Assembly (NCBI RefSeq): GCF_029522115.1 | Contig: NZ_JAKWFK010000002.1 | Span: 248,001 to 312,000 of the forward strand | Source of the DNA: Trinickia sp. Y13 | GTDB lineage: Bacteria > Pseudomonadota > Gammaproteobacteria > Burkholderiales > Burkholderiaceae | Reading direction: 5' to 3' | DNA: 64,000 nt | Shown here: positions 18,712 through 27,166 of the stretch, one piece after another | Layout of the letters: every line of letters begins with the position of its first letter | Position numbering within the stretch: position 1 is the first letter of the stretch | Notes under the pieces: generated by a model | What the model was told of the DNA's origin: nothing | Database searches by the model: none | Seen by the model: the letters and a program-made list of their open reading frames with translations, nothing else | Made by a program: the position numbers and the translations under genes

Positions 18712-19631
18712 CCGGCGCGCTCACACGCATGAAGCCGCACGAACTGCGCAGCGCGGTCCAGCGCGCGCTTCGCTTCCGGCACGAACGGCGTCCATAGATG
18801 CCAGACATGCGGCAGCTCGGGCCAAACCTCGAGCTCGACACGCACCCCTGCGGCACTTGCGCGATCGGCGACACGACGAGCATCGTCGAGCAACACCTCG
18901 GTGCTGCTCGCTTGAATCAAGAGCGGCGGCAATCCGGAGAAATCGGCGTACAGCGGCGAGAGATAGGGATTGGTCGGGTCCGCGTCGCCCACATAGAACT
19001 TTGCAGCCCGGCCGATCGCGGCCCCGCAGAACATCGGATCGCGGCCATCGTTCGATTCGATCGTGCGTCCCGTGGCGGCGAGATCGGTCCACGGCGAAAA
19101 CAGCACAGCGGCGGCCGGCAGCGGATCGCCGGCGTCGCGCAAGGCGACGAGCGCGGCCAACGCAAGGCCCCCGCCGGCCGAATCTCCGGCGACGACGAGC
19201 GATTCGGGCGGTGTGCCGTCGGCGAGCAAGCGCCTGTATGCCGCCAGCGCATCGTCGAGCGCGGCCGGGAACGGATGCTCGGGCGCCAGGCGGTAATCGA
19301 GCGAAAACGTGCGCGTGCGGGCGCGCGCGGCAAGACCGAAGACGAGGGGACGATGCGACGCCGGCGAGCAAAAGTAGTAGCCGCCGCCGTGGCAATACAG
19401 CATCGTGCGTGCAACCGAGCCGCAGGCTTCGGGTTCCAGCCACTCCCCGCGTAGCGGTGCATCGCCCGCTCCGTCGCGCACGGCTAACCGCCAGCCCGAT
19501 GGAACCGATACTCTTCGAATGCGCGTGGACGCATGCGCACGCGCGCGCTCGACGCTCACATGCGGTTTGAGCGTTTCAGGACGAAAGTGGCGCTTCAGCA
19601 GCCAACAGGCGATCGCGCTTTGCCAGCTCAT
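18681..19631 (-). CDS. Alpha/beta hydrolase, HSL-type esterase
   Basis: A 316-residue hormone-sensitive-lipase family esterase. It has the oxyanion-hole motif CHGGGYYF (about residue 81), the nucleophile elbow GDSAGGG (about 148), the Asp region in SSTEVLLDDARR and the catalytic His in LPHVWHLW. Short-chain ester substrates are expected; the true substrate is unknown. The last 31 bp overlap the convergent EcsC gene. It has no evident partner genes. Confidence 0.92.
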   Translation of the reverse strand: MSWQSAIACWLLKRHFRPETLKPHVSVERARAHASTRIRRVSVPSGWRLAVRDGAGDAPLRGEWLEPEACGSVARTMLYCHGGGYYFCSPASHRPLVFGLAARARTRTFSLDYRLAPEHPFPAALDDALAAYRRLLADGTPPESLVVAGDSAGGGLALAALVALRDAGDPLPAAAVLFSPWTDLAATGRTIESNDGRDPMFCGAAIGRAAKFYVGDADPTNPYLSPLYADFSGLPPLLIQASSTEVLLDDARRVADRASAAGVRVELEVWPELPHVWHLWTPFVPEAKRALDRAAQFVRLHACERAGQTEPGATSR

Positions 19632-19735
19632 CGCGACGCACCCCGCGAACGACGAACGAGCCTTACGTCAAACGCACCAGCGCGCGCGGGCGCCCATGTA
19701 CCGGCGCAACCTGACTGACTCGCACACGCGGGCAA

Positions 19736-20167
19736 CTATCGCTGCCTCACCTGGCCGCGAATCTCACCGCTCGGATTCGCTTTGGTGTGGACGTTGAAGT
19801 ACCACTTTCCGGCCATCAGGTCGTTAGCATCAGTCTCAGTCAGCGTTTTGGAGCCGGTAATGGGGCTCGCAAGCTTGTCTTTCGGGATGGGTATGACGGG
19901 CGGCGCATTGCTGCCCACGGCCGCCGGGCCATGGAAATGCGCCGCCGTAGCCGGTCCTGTGAGCCCTTGGTAGGAGATGTTCCACTTCAGAACCTTGCTC
20001 GACGTGTCGAATTCGGCGTCGAGCTTGCCGCTGCCCGGGGACGTCGTCGGCGGCACCTCACTCGACGGCTCCAGATTCGCAGTGAGCTTGACCGTGTCGG
20101 CAAAAGCGGCGCCCGAGGCGAGCGCCCACAACAGAACCGCGACATTCAACTTTCGCATTGCATGCAT
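19736..20167 (-). CDS. Secreted CHRD domain protein
   Basis: A 143-residue protein with a signal peptide (MRKLNVAVLLWALASGAAFA) followed by one CHRD (chordin-like) domain: VKLTANLEPSSEVPP at the start, a central AAHFHGPAAVG, and WYFNVHTKANPSGEIRGQV at the end. Bacterial CHRD proteins are exported and of unknown role. The start is fixed by AGGAG 6 bp before the first of two near ATGs. It is followed, further along the same strand direction, by no linked gene; upstream is an adhesin-E-like gene. Confidence 0.9.
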   Translation of the reverse strand: MHAMRKLNVAVLLWALASGAAFADTVKLTANLEPSSEVPPTTSPGSGKLDAEFDTSSKVLKWNISYQGLTGPATAAHFHGPAAVGSNAPPVIPIPKDKLASPITGSKTLTETDANDLMAGKWYFNVHTKANPSGEIRGQVRQR

Positions 20168-20289
20168 GTTGTTCTCCTGTCGGTAGACCCCGCCGGTGCG
20201 CCAACACCCGCATCCCGGCGGCGTCCCACATACTAGAGCAACTGGAGAAAAAGCGTGCGGACGAGCCGTCGCGCGCGGCGCGATTGCCG

Positions 20290-20682
20290 CTAGCACACCT
20301 TGCGGAACATCGTGTCGACAACGGTGCCCGGACTCACGGCCACCCAGGGCGCATCGGGCGAACGCACGGCGCCCGCGGGTGCACCGTCTGCGCGCAAATA
20401 ATGCGTATCGAGCGTGCGCCACTGCTTACCGGCGCAATCGATTTGATAACGCGAGACCGATACGGCAACGGGCGCGCTCGCGCCCGGCATCATCGCAGGC
20501 GCCTTCCACGTGGTTTTGGCGGTGTATTCGATGTAGCCGTCGGAATCGGTTGCAACGCTATCGGTATCGACGGCATAAGCCAGGTCGCTAGCGCTCTTCA
20601 GTGCGGTCCACTGCGTAGCGTCCGCGTAGGCTGTCGAGCCGAGCGCAACCGTGAAGACGATAAGTGGGCGGAGCCAATTCAT
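20290..20682 (-). CDS. Small secreted protein, surface-adhesin E-like
   Basis: A 130-residue exported protein with a cleavable signal (MNWLRPLIVFTVALGSTAYA). The mature part has one small beta-rich domain with two cysteines (YQIDCAGKQWR and the terminal FRKVC), which fits the surface-adhesin E-like family common as small orphan genes in Burkholderia. Function is unknown despite the name, which comes from a Haemophilus lipoprotein. The family call rests on memory of the pattern. Confidence 0.7.
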   Translation of the reverse strand: MNWLRPLIVFTVALGSTAYADATQWTALKSASDLAYAVDTDSVATDSDGYIEYTAKTTWKAPAMMPGASAPVAVSVSRYQIDCAGKQWRTLDTHYLRADGAPAGAVRSPDAPWVAVSPGTVVDTMFRKVC

Positions 20683-20915
20683 ATTCTTTTCCCTGACGTT
20701 CGAATTTGGCCCTGCTTGCGAATTCGTTAATTATTTTGGAGTCCTGCATATTTGCCGCACGATGGGTCAGATTCTAGCAGAGCATGCGAGCGGCGCGACA
20801 GGCAGCATGTCCTGATTCACGCAGTGCTGGCGCAAAGTGCAGGATCGGGTGAGCTCGATGCGCTCACCGAGCGGCATCCACTACGCGAATGCGGCGGGCG
20901 CTCGCCGCCGCACTG

Positions 20916-21488
20916 TCACTGCGGCGATTGCGCAGCGGGCACTCCGGCATCGCTTGCCCCGTCGACCGTCTGGAAATCCTTCGCCCGCAAACTGACTTTT
21001 TGCGCATAGGCCGAAGAACCGCCGTAGCTTTTGAGCGCGGCGCTCACGTCCCCCCGAGCCGATTCGAGATAGCCGTGCAAGATTGCCGATCCCGCCTCGA
21101 TGTTCGCCGCCGGCTCGGTAAGGTCGAGGTTCTTGACCAGGCGCTTATGTGCGGCCGGCACGACCTGCATGAGTCCCGTCGCGCCGTGTGCGCCGCGAGC
21201 GCGTTCCTGGAACCGCGATTCGATCGAGATGATCGCCAGCACGAGCGCCGGGGGGAGCGAATATTTGGAGGCGGACGCCATGACCGCTGCCGAAATCTGT
21301 TCCGCTTTCGCACGGGCGAGCCCGAACTTGTGCGTGAGCAAGTCGCGGATACGGTGCAGTTCCGCGCCCATGGCTCCGCTCGCCGCGGCCGGCGGCTCGG
21401 CAGCGGGCGCCGAGGCGTCGGACGGCTGCGCGATCGCGGGCGCGGCCAGCCCAAGGCAGAGGAGCAAAGCGCAAATAAACCGGGGCAT
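20916..21488 (-). CDS. Lytic transglycosylase (SLT domain), secreted
   Basis: A 190-residue exported murein hydrolase. A signal peptide (MPRFICALLLCLGLAAPAIA) is followed by an Ala/Pro linker and an SLT domain with the catalytic Glu in ISIESRFQERARG, then GATGLMQVVPAAH and a NIEAGSAILHGYL segment. The start at 21488 gives the cleanest signal peptide; ATGs at 21518 and 21563 are possible, but the one at 21518 overlaps a TATAAT box. No ribosome site is clear. A stem-loop (20890-20912) sits just past the stop. Confidence 0.9.
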   Translation of the reverse strand: MPRFICALLLCLGLAAPAIAQPSDASAPAAEPPAAASGAMGAELHRIRDLLTHKFGLARAKAEQISAAVMASASKYSLPPALVLAIISIESRFQERARGAHGATGLMQVVPAAHKRLVKNLDLTEPAANIEAGSAILHGYLESARGDVSAALKSYGGSSAYAQKVSLRAKDFQTVDGASDAGVPAAQSPQ

Positions 21489-21516
21489 GAAGGCTAGCGG
21501 TGTGACGATGCGCCGC

Positions 21517-21545
21517 ATTATAGCGGCTCGAATCCGGCGCTTCAG
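21517..21545 (-). promoter_or_regulatory. Candidate sigma-70 promoter of the lytic transglycosylase gene
   Basis: On the minus strand a perfect TATAAT (21517-21522) is 17 bp from CTGAAG (21540-21545), a 3-of-6 match to the -35 consensus. It would start a transcript about 20 nt before the chosen ATG. Confidence 0.4.
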
Positions 21546-22149
21546 GGGCCCGATCGACTTCATCTGCCGATTGCCTCTAGCCCCGCCCTGCAAGGGTTCG
21601 AGCGAATCGGGGTAAGCGGTGGCGGCCAGCGGCAGTCAATTGCCGCCGGCCGTGGAGTGCGGCAATGGCACGCGAGGCGCGCGGCGTCATCGTAAGTACG
21701 CTCCGTACGACACGCATTGGCTACACGAGCTGGCGGCGACCCGGGACTGAGGGAAAAGCCCGCACGCGGGCGTCGCCAAAAAAATCGACGCCCTCCACGA
21801 CCACTGCGCATCGGACATTATCAACCGCCTGGCAGCGCATGTCCGAAAAACCCCTACTGCAACGCGAAGCTTTAAACGCCGGTTGCGCACGCCGTCGCAC
21901 GTTTCTTCTAACTTATCCGCATTACCTCATACCAAGGCATAACGGCGAGCATATAAGTAACAAGACTAAACAAATTTCTATTTCTGTAAGCAAAGATTGC
22001 TTCGCAACAGACCCGCGAAGAACTACGTCATAAAACGCCAAACGTTCCCGACTTCCGGCTCGGCTTATTGCTTGGCCAAATTCCCAATGGTTCTATTTGT
22101 GTGCAACCAAGCAACCCCAAAGCAGACGCATCGAAGGGAAGGGAAACAC
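21546..22149. other. Intergenic region, AT-rich on its right, before the accessory cluster
   Basis: About 600 bp without a convincing gene. A perfect GCCCGC-AC-GCGGGC hairpin (21757-21770) is followed on the minus strand by TTTT (21753-21756), which looks like a terminator with no known gene before it. From about 21890 to 22130 the base composition is clearly AT-richer than the surroundings and should hold the promoter of the ATP-grasp operon; CATATAAG (21949-21956) is a possible -10. Confidence 0.4.
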
Positions 22150-23253
22150 ATGCCGACCGTAGCCGAACCCGATTCGCAGCCGCCGGCCTCGATCGAGCGA
22201 CCCGGCTGCGAGAGCGCCGCGCTCTTATTGTCGGGTGCGGCGCTCCCAGCATGCGGCGCGCGCGCCGAATCGGCGTCCCTGCACCTCCCTTTTGCGCAGA
22301 GCGTCCCAACGCGGGCCCGTTCGGCGCTCGAGGCAGGCCTGCGCGGCGCATGGCATGGGGCCAAGCGTTTTATCCCCGATGCGCTGTTCCTCTGCTTGTC
22401 GCACTGGCGCCGCGTCCGCCGCTGGCCCAACCTCGTCAAGCCGCAAACCTTCAACGAATTCATTCTTCGACGCTGCCTGCACCCCGACCCCCAATGGAGC
22501 GTGCTCGCCGACAAGCTCGCCGTGCGCCAGTTCGTGAAGGAGCGGATCGGCGAGGCGCATCTCGTCCCGCTCATCGCCATCCCCGACGTGTTCGATCGAG
22601 CGCTGTTCGACTCCCTGCCGAACGCCTTCGTCATGAAGACCAATCACGGCTGCGGTTACGTCAAGATCGTCCACGACAAACGCCAAACGTCCTTCGACGA
22701 ATTGAGCCGCCTCGCGCAAAAATGGCTGGCCGACGATTTTTCTCGCGCGTCTCGCGAGCGGCATTACCGCGCCATCGAGCCGCGGCTTTACTTCGAGCAA
22801 TTGCTGCTCGATCAAAGCGGCCACGTGCCCGCCGATCTAAAACTCAATATGTTCGGCCGCGATGCGAATGGCGATCCGATCATTTACGCCGGCATCGTAT
22901 CGGACCGTTTCGGCACACCGCACGGCGACGTATTCGACGTGCGATGGAATCGCGTCGACATTGCCGTCGGCCATTATCCCCAAAGCGCGATTGCACCGCC
23001 GGCGCCCCCGCATTGGGATGAAATCGTGCGTCTCGCCACGCGTTTGGCGGACGGTCTCGGCTACGTCCGTGTGGATTTGTACGTTCCCGACGGCAAAATT
23101 CTCTTCGGAGAACTGACATTTACCCCTGGTGCTGGCGTGTTCCCCTTCCATCCGGATCGAATCGATTACGAATGGGGACGCCTGTTCGAAGCCATGCTCG
23201 ACAACGAGAAGCGCAGCGGTCACAAGCACTTCAAACAAGGAAGCACCGTATGA
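22150..23253 (+). CDS. TupA-like ATP-grasp protein
   Basis: A 367-residue protein of the TupA-like ATP-grasp family, named for teichuronopeptide synthesis; ATP-grasp enzymes join a carboxylate to an amine or similar group through an acyl phosphate. Marks are WPNLVKPQTFNEFILRR, ADKLAVRQFVKERIGE, FVMKTNHGCGYVKIVHDK (ATP-binding lysine), DLKLNMFG, and the C-terminal YVRVDLYVPDGKILFGELTF. The first 80 residues are variable. A GGGAAGGG site precedes the ATG. It overlaps the next gene by 4 bp, so both are translationally coupled. Substrate is unknown; cell-surface glycan decoration is the alternative to small-peptide synthesis. Confidence 0.85.
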   Translation: MPTVAEPDSQPPASIERPGCESAALLLSGAALPACGARAESASLHLPFAQSVPTRARSALEAGLRGAWHGAKRFIPDALFLCLSHWRRVRRWPNLVKPQTFNEFILRRCLHPDPQWSVLADKLAVRQFVKERIGEAHLVPLIAIPDVFDRALFDSLPNAFVMKTNHGCGYVKIVHDKRQTSFDELSRLAQKWLADDFSRASRERHYRAIEPRLYFEQLLLDQSGHVPADLKLNMFGRDANGDPIIYAGIVSDRFGTPHGDVFDVRWNRVDIAVGHYPQSAIAPPAPPHWDEIVRLATRLADGLGYVRVDLYVPDGKILFGELTFTPGAGVFPFHPDRIDYEWGRLFEAMLDNEKRSGHKHFKQGSTV

Positions 23254-23996
23254 ACGAGCAGAGCCTTATCAGGCCGGCAGCGGAACCGGTTTCGCACGCC
23301 CTTGCGCAGATCGAGCGATCGCTGTGCGTGTCGACCGAGATCGACGGGCAACCCCACGGGCCATTGCGCAGCACGTATGCAACGGGCCTCGCATGGATCC
23401 GGCGCTTCATCATGCAGCCGCACCCGAACCTTGGGCGCAAAGGCGCCGTCTGCCCTTTCGCGAAGCCCGCGCACGAAGAACAGGCCTTGCTCTTTTGCGC
23501 CTTCGACGCGGCGGATATGCCGTTCGCTACGTATATCGACACCTTGATGCGATTGCCGAGCATATTCGATCGGCTCGCCAAGCAACGCCGCGAGCCGTCC
23601 GATCTCCTCTCGCTCGCCATTTTTCCGCTCGGCTTGCGTGCGGATGCGAATTACAAGTTCATCGACTGCACGCATGGGATCTTGAAGCCGTTCTACATGG
23701 AGTGCGGATTGATGCTCGGAGAATTCCATCCCGACAGCACAGTGCGCGGTGCGCACTCACCGACGTTCCGCCCGATGCGAGCCGACGTGCCGATGTTCGT
23801 GATTCGCGCGATGGCCCTGCATGACATTCTGTTCATCGACGGCGAATCGACGCCGCTCGGCATGCGCGTGCACGAGCTCGAGTGCTACCTGCGTTGGAAC
23901 GCGCACCGGCTACCCGCGAGCGAGGGCGAGTTCATCCGCTCGCGGCTCGCGCAACGCAAAGCGCAGTTGGCCAGCGATGAAGTCGCTGCCGTTTGA
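23250..23996 (+). CDS. DUF6875-like protein of unknown function
   Basis: A 248-residue soluble protein that I match, from memory of the pattern, to the DUF6875 family. Conserved-looking blocks are WIRRFIMQPHPNLGRKGAVC, then PF, the GLMLGEFHPDS block, and FRPMRADVPMFVIRAMALHD. No catalytic motif is known. It begins inside the stop codon of the ATP-grasp gene (ATGA overlap) and is followed after 33 bp by the methyltransferase gene, so it should work with them. Members often occur near natural-product genes, which fits this setting but proves nothing. Confidence 0.65.
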   Translation: MNEQSLIRPAAEPVSHALAQIERSLCVSTEIDGQPHGPLRSTYATGLAWIRRFIMQPHPNLGRKGAVCPFAKPAHEEQALLFCAFDAADMPFATYIDTLMRLPSIFDRLAKQRREPSDLLSLAIFPLGLRADANYKFIDCTHGILKPFYMECGLMLGEFHPDSTVRGAHSPTFRPMRADVPMFVIRAMALHDILFIDGESTPLGMRVHELECYLRWNAHRLPASEGEFIRSRLAQRKAQLASDEVAAV

Positions 23997-24029
23997 AGCG
24001 TCGACACTTTTAAAGGAGGATCTGTAACG

Positions 24030-25058
24030 ATGGACGAATTGTCGTGGGAAGAATGGCAATCGCTTTGTGAAATGATGAACGGCTACATCAAGACTCAGGT
24101 GCTTTCCAGCGCCTGCGATCTTGGCGTATTCGACGTGATCGAGCGAGGCGCGACGCTTGCCTCTTTGCCACGGCAACTCGAAATCGACGAGCATGGCTGC
24201 CGCGTGTTGCTGCTTGGGCTCAAACACCTGAAGCTGATCAATGTCGGCGAAACGGGCAAGATCGAGAACGCGCCGCTCACGCGACGCTGCCTGCTGCGAG
24301 GGTCCGCGCAATCGATGGTTCCGTTCGTGCATCTGAACGACAAGATCCAGCATCGCGCCTGTCTGCATTTCACGCAGGCCTTGCGCGAAGGACGCAACGC
24401 GGGCCTGGACGAATTTCCCGGCGACACGCCCACGCTCTATGGACGCATGGCGGCCAATCCGGCATTGGAGCGGCTCTTTCATGAAGGCATGGGCGCGTAC
24501 ACGCGGCTGTCGCCGCGCATGATGGCCATCGAGGAATTCAGCGACGTGTCGCGCTTGCTCGACGTCGGCGGCGGCGACGGCACCAATGCGATTCGTTTGT
24601 GCGAGCGTTATCCGTCAGTGCGCGTCACGTTGATCGACTTGCCCTCCGTCATCGAAAAAGCCCGAGCGAACATCGCCGCGCGCGGCCTCGAAGAGCGCGT
24701 GACGTGCGAGGCGGTCGACATGTTCACGGACCCCTGGCCGCAAGGCTGCGACGGCGTGATCTTCTCGCACGTGCTCGAGATCTTTTCGCCGGAAAAGATC
24801 CAGTTTCTCTACCGGAAAACGCGCGCGTATCTCGCCGACGGCGGTCATTTGTTCGTCTGGTCGCTGATGTGCGATCCGGATGAAGCGGGCGGCTTGCAAT
24901 CGGTGAAGTCGTCGCTGTACTTCGTCACGGTCGCGAGCGGACAAGGCATGGCCTATCCGGTGCGGGACCATACGACGTGGTTGCGCGACGCAGGTTTCGA
25001 CGTCGTGTCCGAGTACGACGCGCGCACGATCGATCACTGTGCGCTGGTCGCGCGCTGA
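24030..25058 (+). CDS. Class I SAM-dependent O-methyltransferase (hydroxyneurosporene/ASMT-like)
   Basis: A 342-residue methyltransferase with the two-part build of plant-type and polyketide O-methyltransferases: an N-terminal helical dimerisation domain (residues 1-100, GYIKTQVLSSACDLGVFDVI) and a Rossmann domain with the SAM motif LLDVGGGDGTNAIRLC (about 174). An ISFSHVLEIF-like segment (VIFSHVLEIF) and HTTWLRDAGF follow. A strong AAAGGAGG site lies ahead of the ATG. It is the third gene of the ATP-grasp operon. The acceptor is unknown; the dioxygenase of the facing operon could supply a hydroxyl group. Confidence 0.9.
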   Translation: MDELSWEEWQSLCEMMNGYIKTQVLSSACDLGVFDVIERGATLASLPRQLEIDEHGCRVLLLGLKHLKLINVGETGKIENAPLTRRCLLRGSAQSMVPFVHLNDKIQHRACLHFTQALREGRNAGLDEFPGDTPTLYGRMAANPALERLFHEGMGAYTRLSPRMMAIEEFSDVSRLLDVGGGDGTNAIRLCERYPSVRVTLIDLPSVIEKARANIAARGLEERVTCEAVDMFTDPWPQGCDGVIFSHVLEIFSPEKIQFLYRKTRAYLADGGHLFVWSLMCDPDEAGGLQSVKSSLYFVTVASGQGMAYPVRDHTTWLRDAGFDVVSEYDARTIDHCALVAR

Positions 25059-25153
25059 GGGCGAACGAGGCGCCTCCTTCGTGACATGAGGGCGGCGTTG
25101 CAACGCGTCATGGGATAGGGTGAACGAGCCGAGCACCGCACGATTGCGTCGAT

Positions 25154-25900
25154 TCAGCGCTCGAAGCGAAGCACGACCCTGCGATTGCACCGCCCCTTTT
25201 TCTCGATCTTCTCGCAAACGACCCGCCCGATCTCCGTCGTTTTCGCCACGTGCGTCCCACCGCAGGGCTGAACGTCGATGCCTTGCACGTCGATGATCTT
25301 TATCGCGTCGCTAGTTTCCGGCGGCAACGCATAGCGATTTCTCACCAGGCCGAGAAGCTCCGCGCGTTTTTGAGGCGCAACCAATGACGTCGCGACCTCG
25401 ATCCCCGCCTCGACCAGATCGTTCAGCCGGCGCGTGATGACGTCCTTGGTCAATTCCATTTCCGGCAGATCGAAATCGAGCCGCCCTTTGCCGCCGCCCA
25501 TGCCGCAGCCGGTAACCGGCGCACTGATCAACGAGCAAAGCAGATGCAGGCAGGTGTGCATCCGCATGTTCTCGTAGCGCGTTTCCCAGTCGATGGCGCC
25601 GTCCACGGCGCCTCCAACGTCCCCCGCTTGGCCCGGCGTCGCCACGCGATGCCAAATGACGGCGCGGTTGGCATCGTCGCGAAAGGTCTCCACCACGCGC
25701 GCAGTGCCCGACTTCAGTTGCAAGAACCCTGAGTCTCCCGGCTGCCCGCCCCCCGCTGGGTAGAACAACGTTCGATCGAGCGCGATCAGGTCGTCCCTCA
25801 CATCAAGCACCGTCGCGCTGAAGCTGCGCGCATAGGCGTCGTGGTCGAACAATGCAATCGTGGCGAAGTTGGGCATGGAATCGTCGAATCGATCAACCAT
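25154..25900 (-). CDS. Free-standing AlaX-type tRNA-editing hydrolase
   Basis: A 248-residue stand-alone editing protein related to the AlaRS editing domain. Both zinc-binding elements are intact: HTCLH (H115 and H119) and CGGTH (C213, H217). The N-terminal RTLFYPAGGGQPGDSG motif is typical of AlaX-M/L forms. These enzymes hydrolyse wrongly charged tRNA, usually Ser- or Gly-tRNA-Ala. It is the last gene of the hydroxylase-exporter operon and overlaps the preceding small gene by 8 bp if it starts at 25900; ATGs at 25924 and 25876 are also possible. The setting suggests protection against a pathway product, which is inference. Confidence 0.9.
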   Translation of the reverse strand: MVDRFDDSMPNFATIALFDHDAYARSFSATVLDVRDDLIALDRTLFYPAGGGQPGDSGFLQLKSGTARVVETFRDDANRAVIWHRVATPGQAGDVGGAVDGAIDWETRYENMRMHTCLHLLCSLISAPVTGCGMGGGKGRLDFDLPEMELTKDVITRRLNDLVEAGIEVATSLVAPQKRAELLGLVRNRYALPPETSDAIKIIDVQGIDVQPCGGTHVAKTTEIGRVVCEKIEKKGRCNRRVVLRFER

Positions 25901-26189
25901 GGTTAGCTTTTTCAAGGAACGCATCGGCTAGGCCGACGCACAGAGGGAGCTTTTCGCTAATGCTTCGGCTTTCCGGCCACACGAAAACCATGCGTATGCC
26001 GTGCCGCACGACTTTCGACGAAAGACTCACGAGCGCTTCGCCGGGGTCGAGCAAGACGTGCCGGCACAACTGCCAGTCCAATAGATCGGCCAAGCGCTGT
26101 GCCCCGGCTGGCCGATCCCCCATGATGCCGACGCGATCTCCGGGCCTGATGCCGTAGGCTTTCATGAGAGCGTCGAGATTGCTTTTCAC
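25893..26189 (-). CDS. Small protein of unknown function, GTG start
   Basis: A 98-residue protein I do not recognise. It starts with GTG, preceded by GGAG 7 bp upstream, 12 bp after the stop of the exporter gene, and its end overlaps the editing-protein gene. The sequence looks like a compact alpha/beta domain (AYGIRPGDRVGIMGDRPAG, then RHVLLDPGEALVSLSSKVV and MVFVWPESRS). The tight spacing, the ribosome site and the protein-like composition make it a real gene. The GDRV turn faintly recalls AMP-binding enzymes, but it is far too short to be one. Confidence 0.7.
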   Translation of the reverse strand: MKSNLDALMKAYGIRPGDRVGIMGDRPAGAQRLADLLDWQLCRHVLLDPGEALVSLSSKVVRHGIRMVFVWPESRSISEKLPLCVGLADAFLEKANHG

Positions 26190-26200
26190 TGCTGGTCTCC

Positions 26201-27166
26201 TCACGCACCGTGAGTGCTTTTCTTGCCGCTTCTGCTCGCAAGGCGAGAAACGGTGGAGAATGGATTGACGCCGCTCGCGTAGGCTGCCGCGGAGGCCACG
26301 ATCAGCACGCCGCCGCCCAATTGCGCCGGCGTCAATATCCGCCCGAACGCGAAGAAATCGACCGTCACGGCCACGAGCGGATACACGAAACTGAGCACCG
26401 CGATACTGCTCGTTGCGGCCTTTTTGAAGGCGCCATAAAGCAGTATGTACATGAACGTCGTGTGAACGAGCCCTAGCGCTGCGATTGCGGTCACTTGCGA
26501 CGGCGAAGCCGGCAAATCGTGGAAATTGGCCAACGGGATGAAAACCACGGTTCCGATCACCATGTGCCCCACCGCGATCAGTTCCGGTCGAAGCGATCGC
26601 GAGAGCGACCGTGTAAACAACGTCGTGGCCGCATAGAGCGTGGCCGCCGCCAGCGCGCATGCGATGCCGAGGCCATACGCACGATCGTCGTGCTGAACGC
26701 CGGGCTGCGCGAGCACGACGAGCCCGGTGAAGGAGAGGACGAGCCACACAATGGCCGCGCGCGACGGACGCTCGCGCCGCACGAGAAAGCCTGCGATCAA
26801 CAGCAGAAACGGCTGCACGTTATACACGACCGTGGTGATGCCGACGGACGTCAACCGGTACGCCGTGAATAAAAAACACCAGTTGGCGATGAGCGTCAAC
26901 GCCCCGAAGAACAAGTTGACGCATTCCTTCCTGTCGAGCCGCAGCGAGCGCAAGTACCCACGAAAGAAGCAATACGTTGCAAGACCCACGGAGCCGATGG
27001 CGCAACGGAACCAGACGACATTGAAGGGGCTTTGCTGCGACATCAGCACGAAGAACCCAATGGTCCCGGAGATGACCATCGCAATCGCCATATAGAGCTG
27101 GCCCAACCGCTCGTCGGATATCTGAGGGCCTCGGCCTTGTGCGGGTCCGTCCAATCGACCGCTCAT
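26201..27166 (-). CDS. EamA/DMT family transporter, probable amino-acid exporter
   Basis: A 321-residue inner-membrane protein with ten predicted helices in two EamA repeats (AIAMVISGTIGFFVLMSQQ at the start; the second repeat begins near GIACALAAATLYAATTLF). Such proteins include RhtA, which exports threonine and homoserine. Its ATG overlaps the stop of the hydroxylase gene by 4 bp, so the two are coupled. I recall that a hydroxylase of this family and an RhtA-like transporter also share an operon in Bacillus thuringiensis. Export of the hydroxylated amino acid is the likely job. Confidence 0.88.
   Translation of the reverse strand: MSGRLDGPAQGRGPQISDERLGQLYMAIAMVISGTIGFFVLMSQQSPFNVVWFRCAIGSVGLATYCFFRGYLRSLRLDRKECVNLFFGALTLIANWCFLFTAYRLTSVGITTVVYNVQPFLLLIAGFLVRRERPSRAAIVWLVLSFTGLVVLAQPGVQHDDRAYGLGIACALAAATLYAATTLFTRSLSRSLRPELIAVGHMVIGTVVFIPLANFHDLPASPSQVTAIAALGLVHTTFMYILLYGAFKKAATSSIAVLSFVYPLVAVTVDFFAFGRILTPAQLGGGVLIVASAAAYASGVNPFSTVSRLASRSGKKSTHGA

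Noticed and set aside
20890-20912. Stem-loop after the lytic transglycosylase gene as a terminator
   Set aside because: A strong 7-8 bp stem (TGCGGCG/CGCCGCA) exists, but no T run follows on the minus strand.
21665-22033. 122-codon plus-strand frame in the gap before the cluster
   Set aside because: No ribosome site, no domain, and it crosses the hairpin and the AT-rich promoter-like region.
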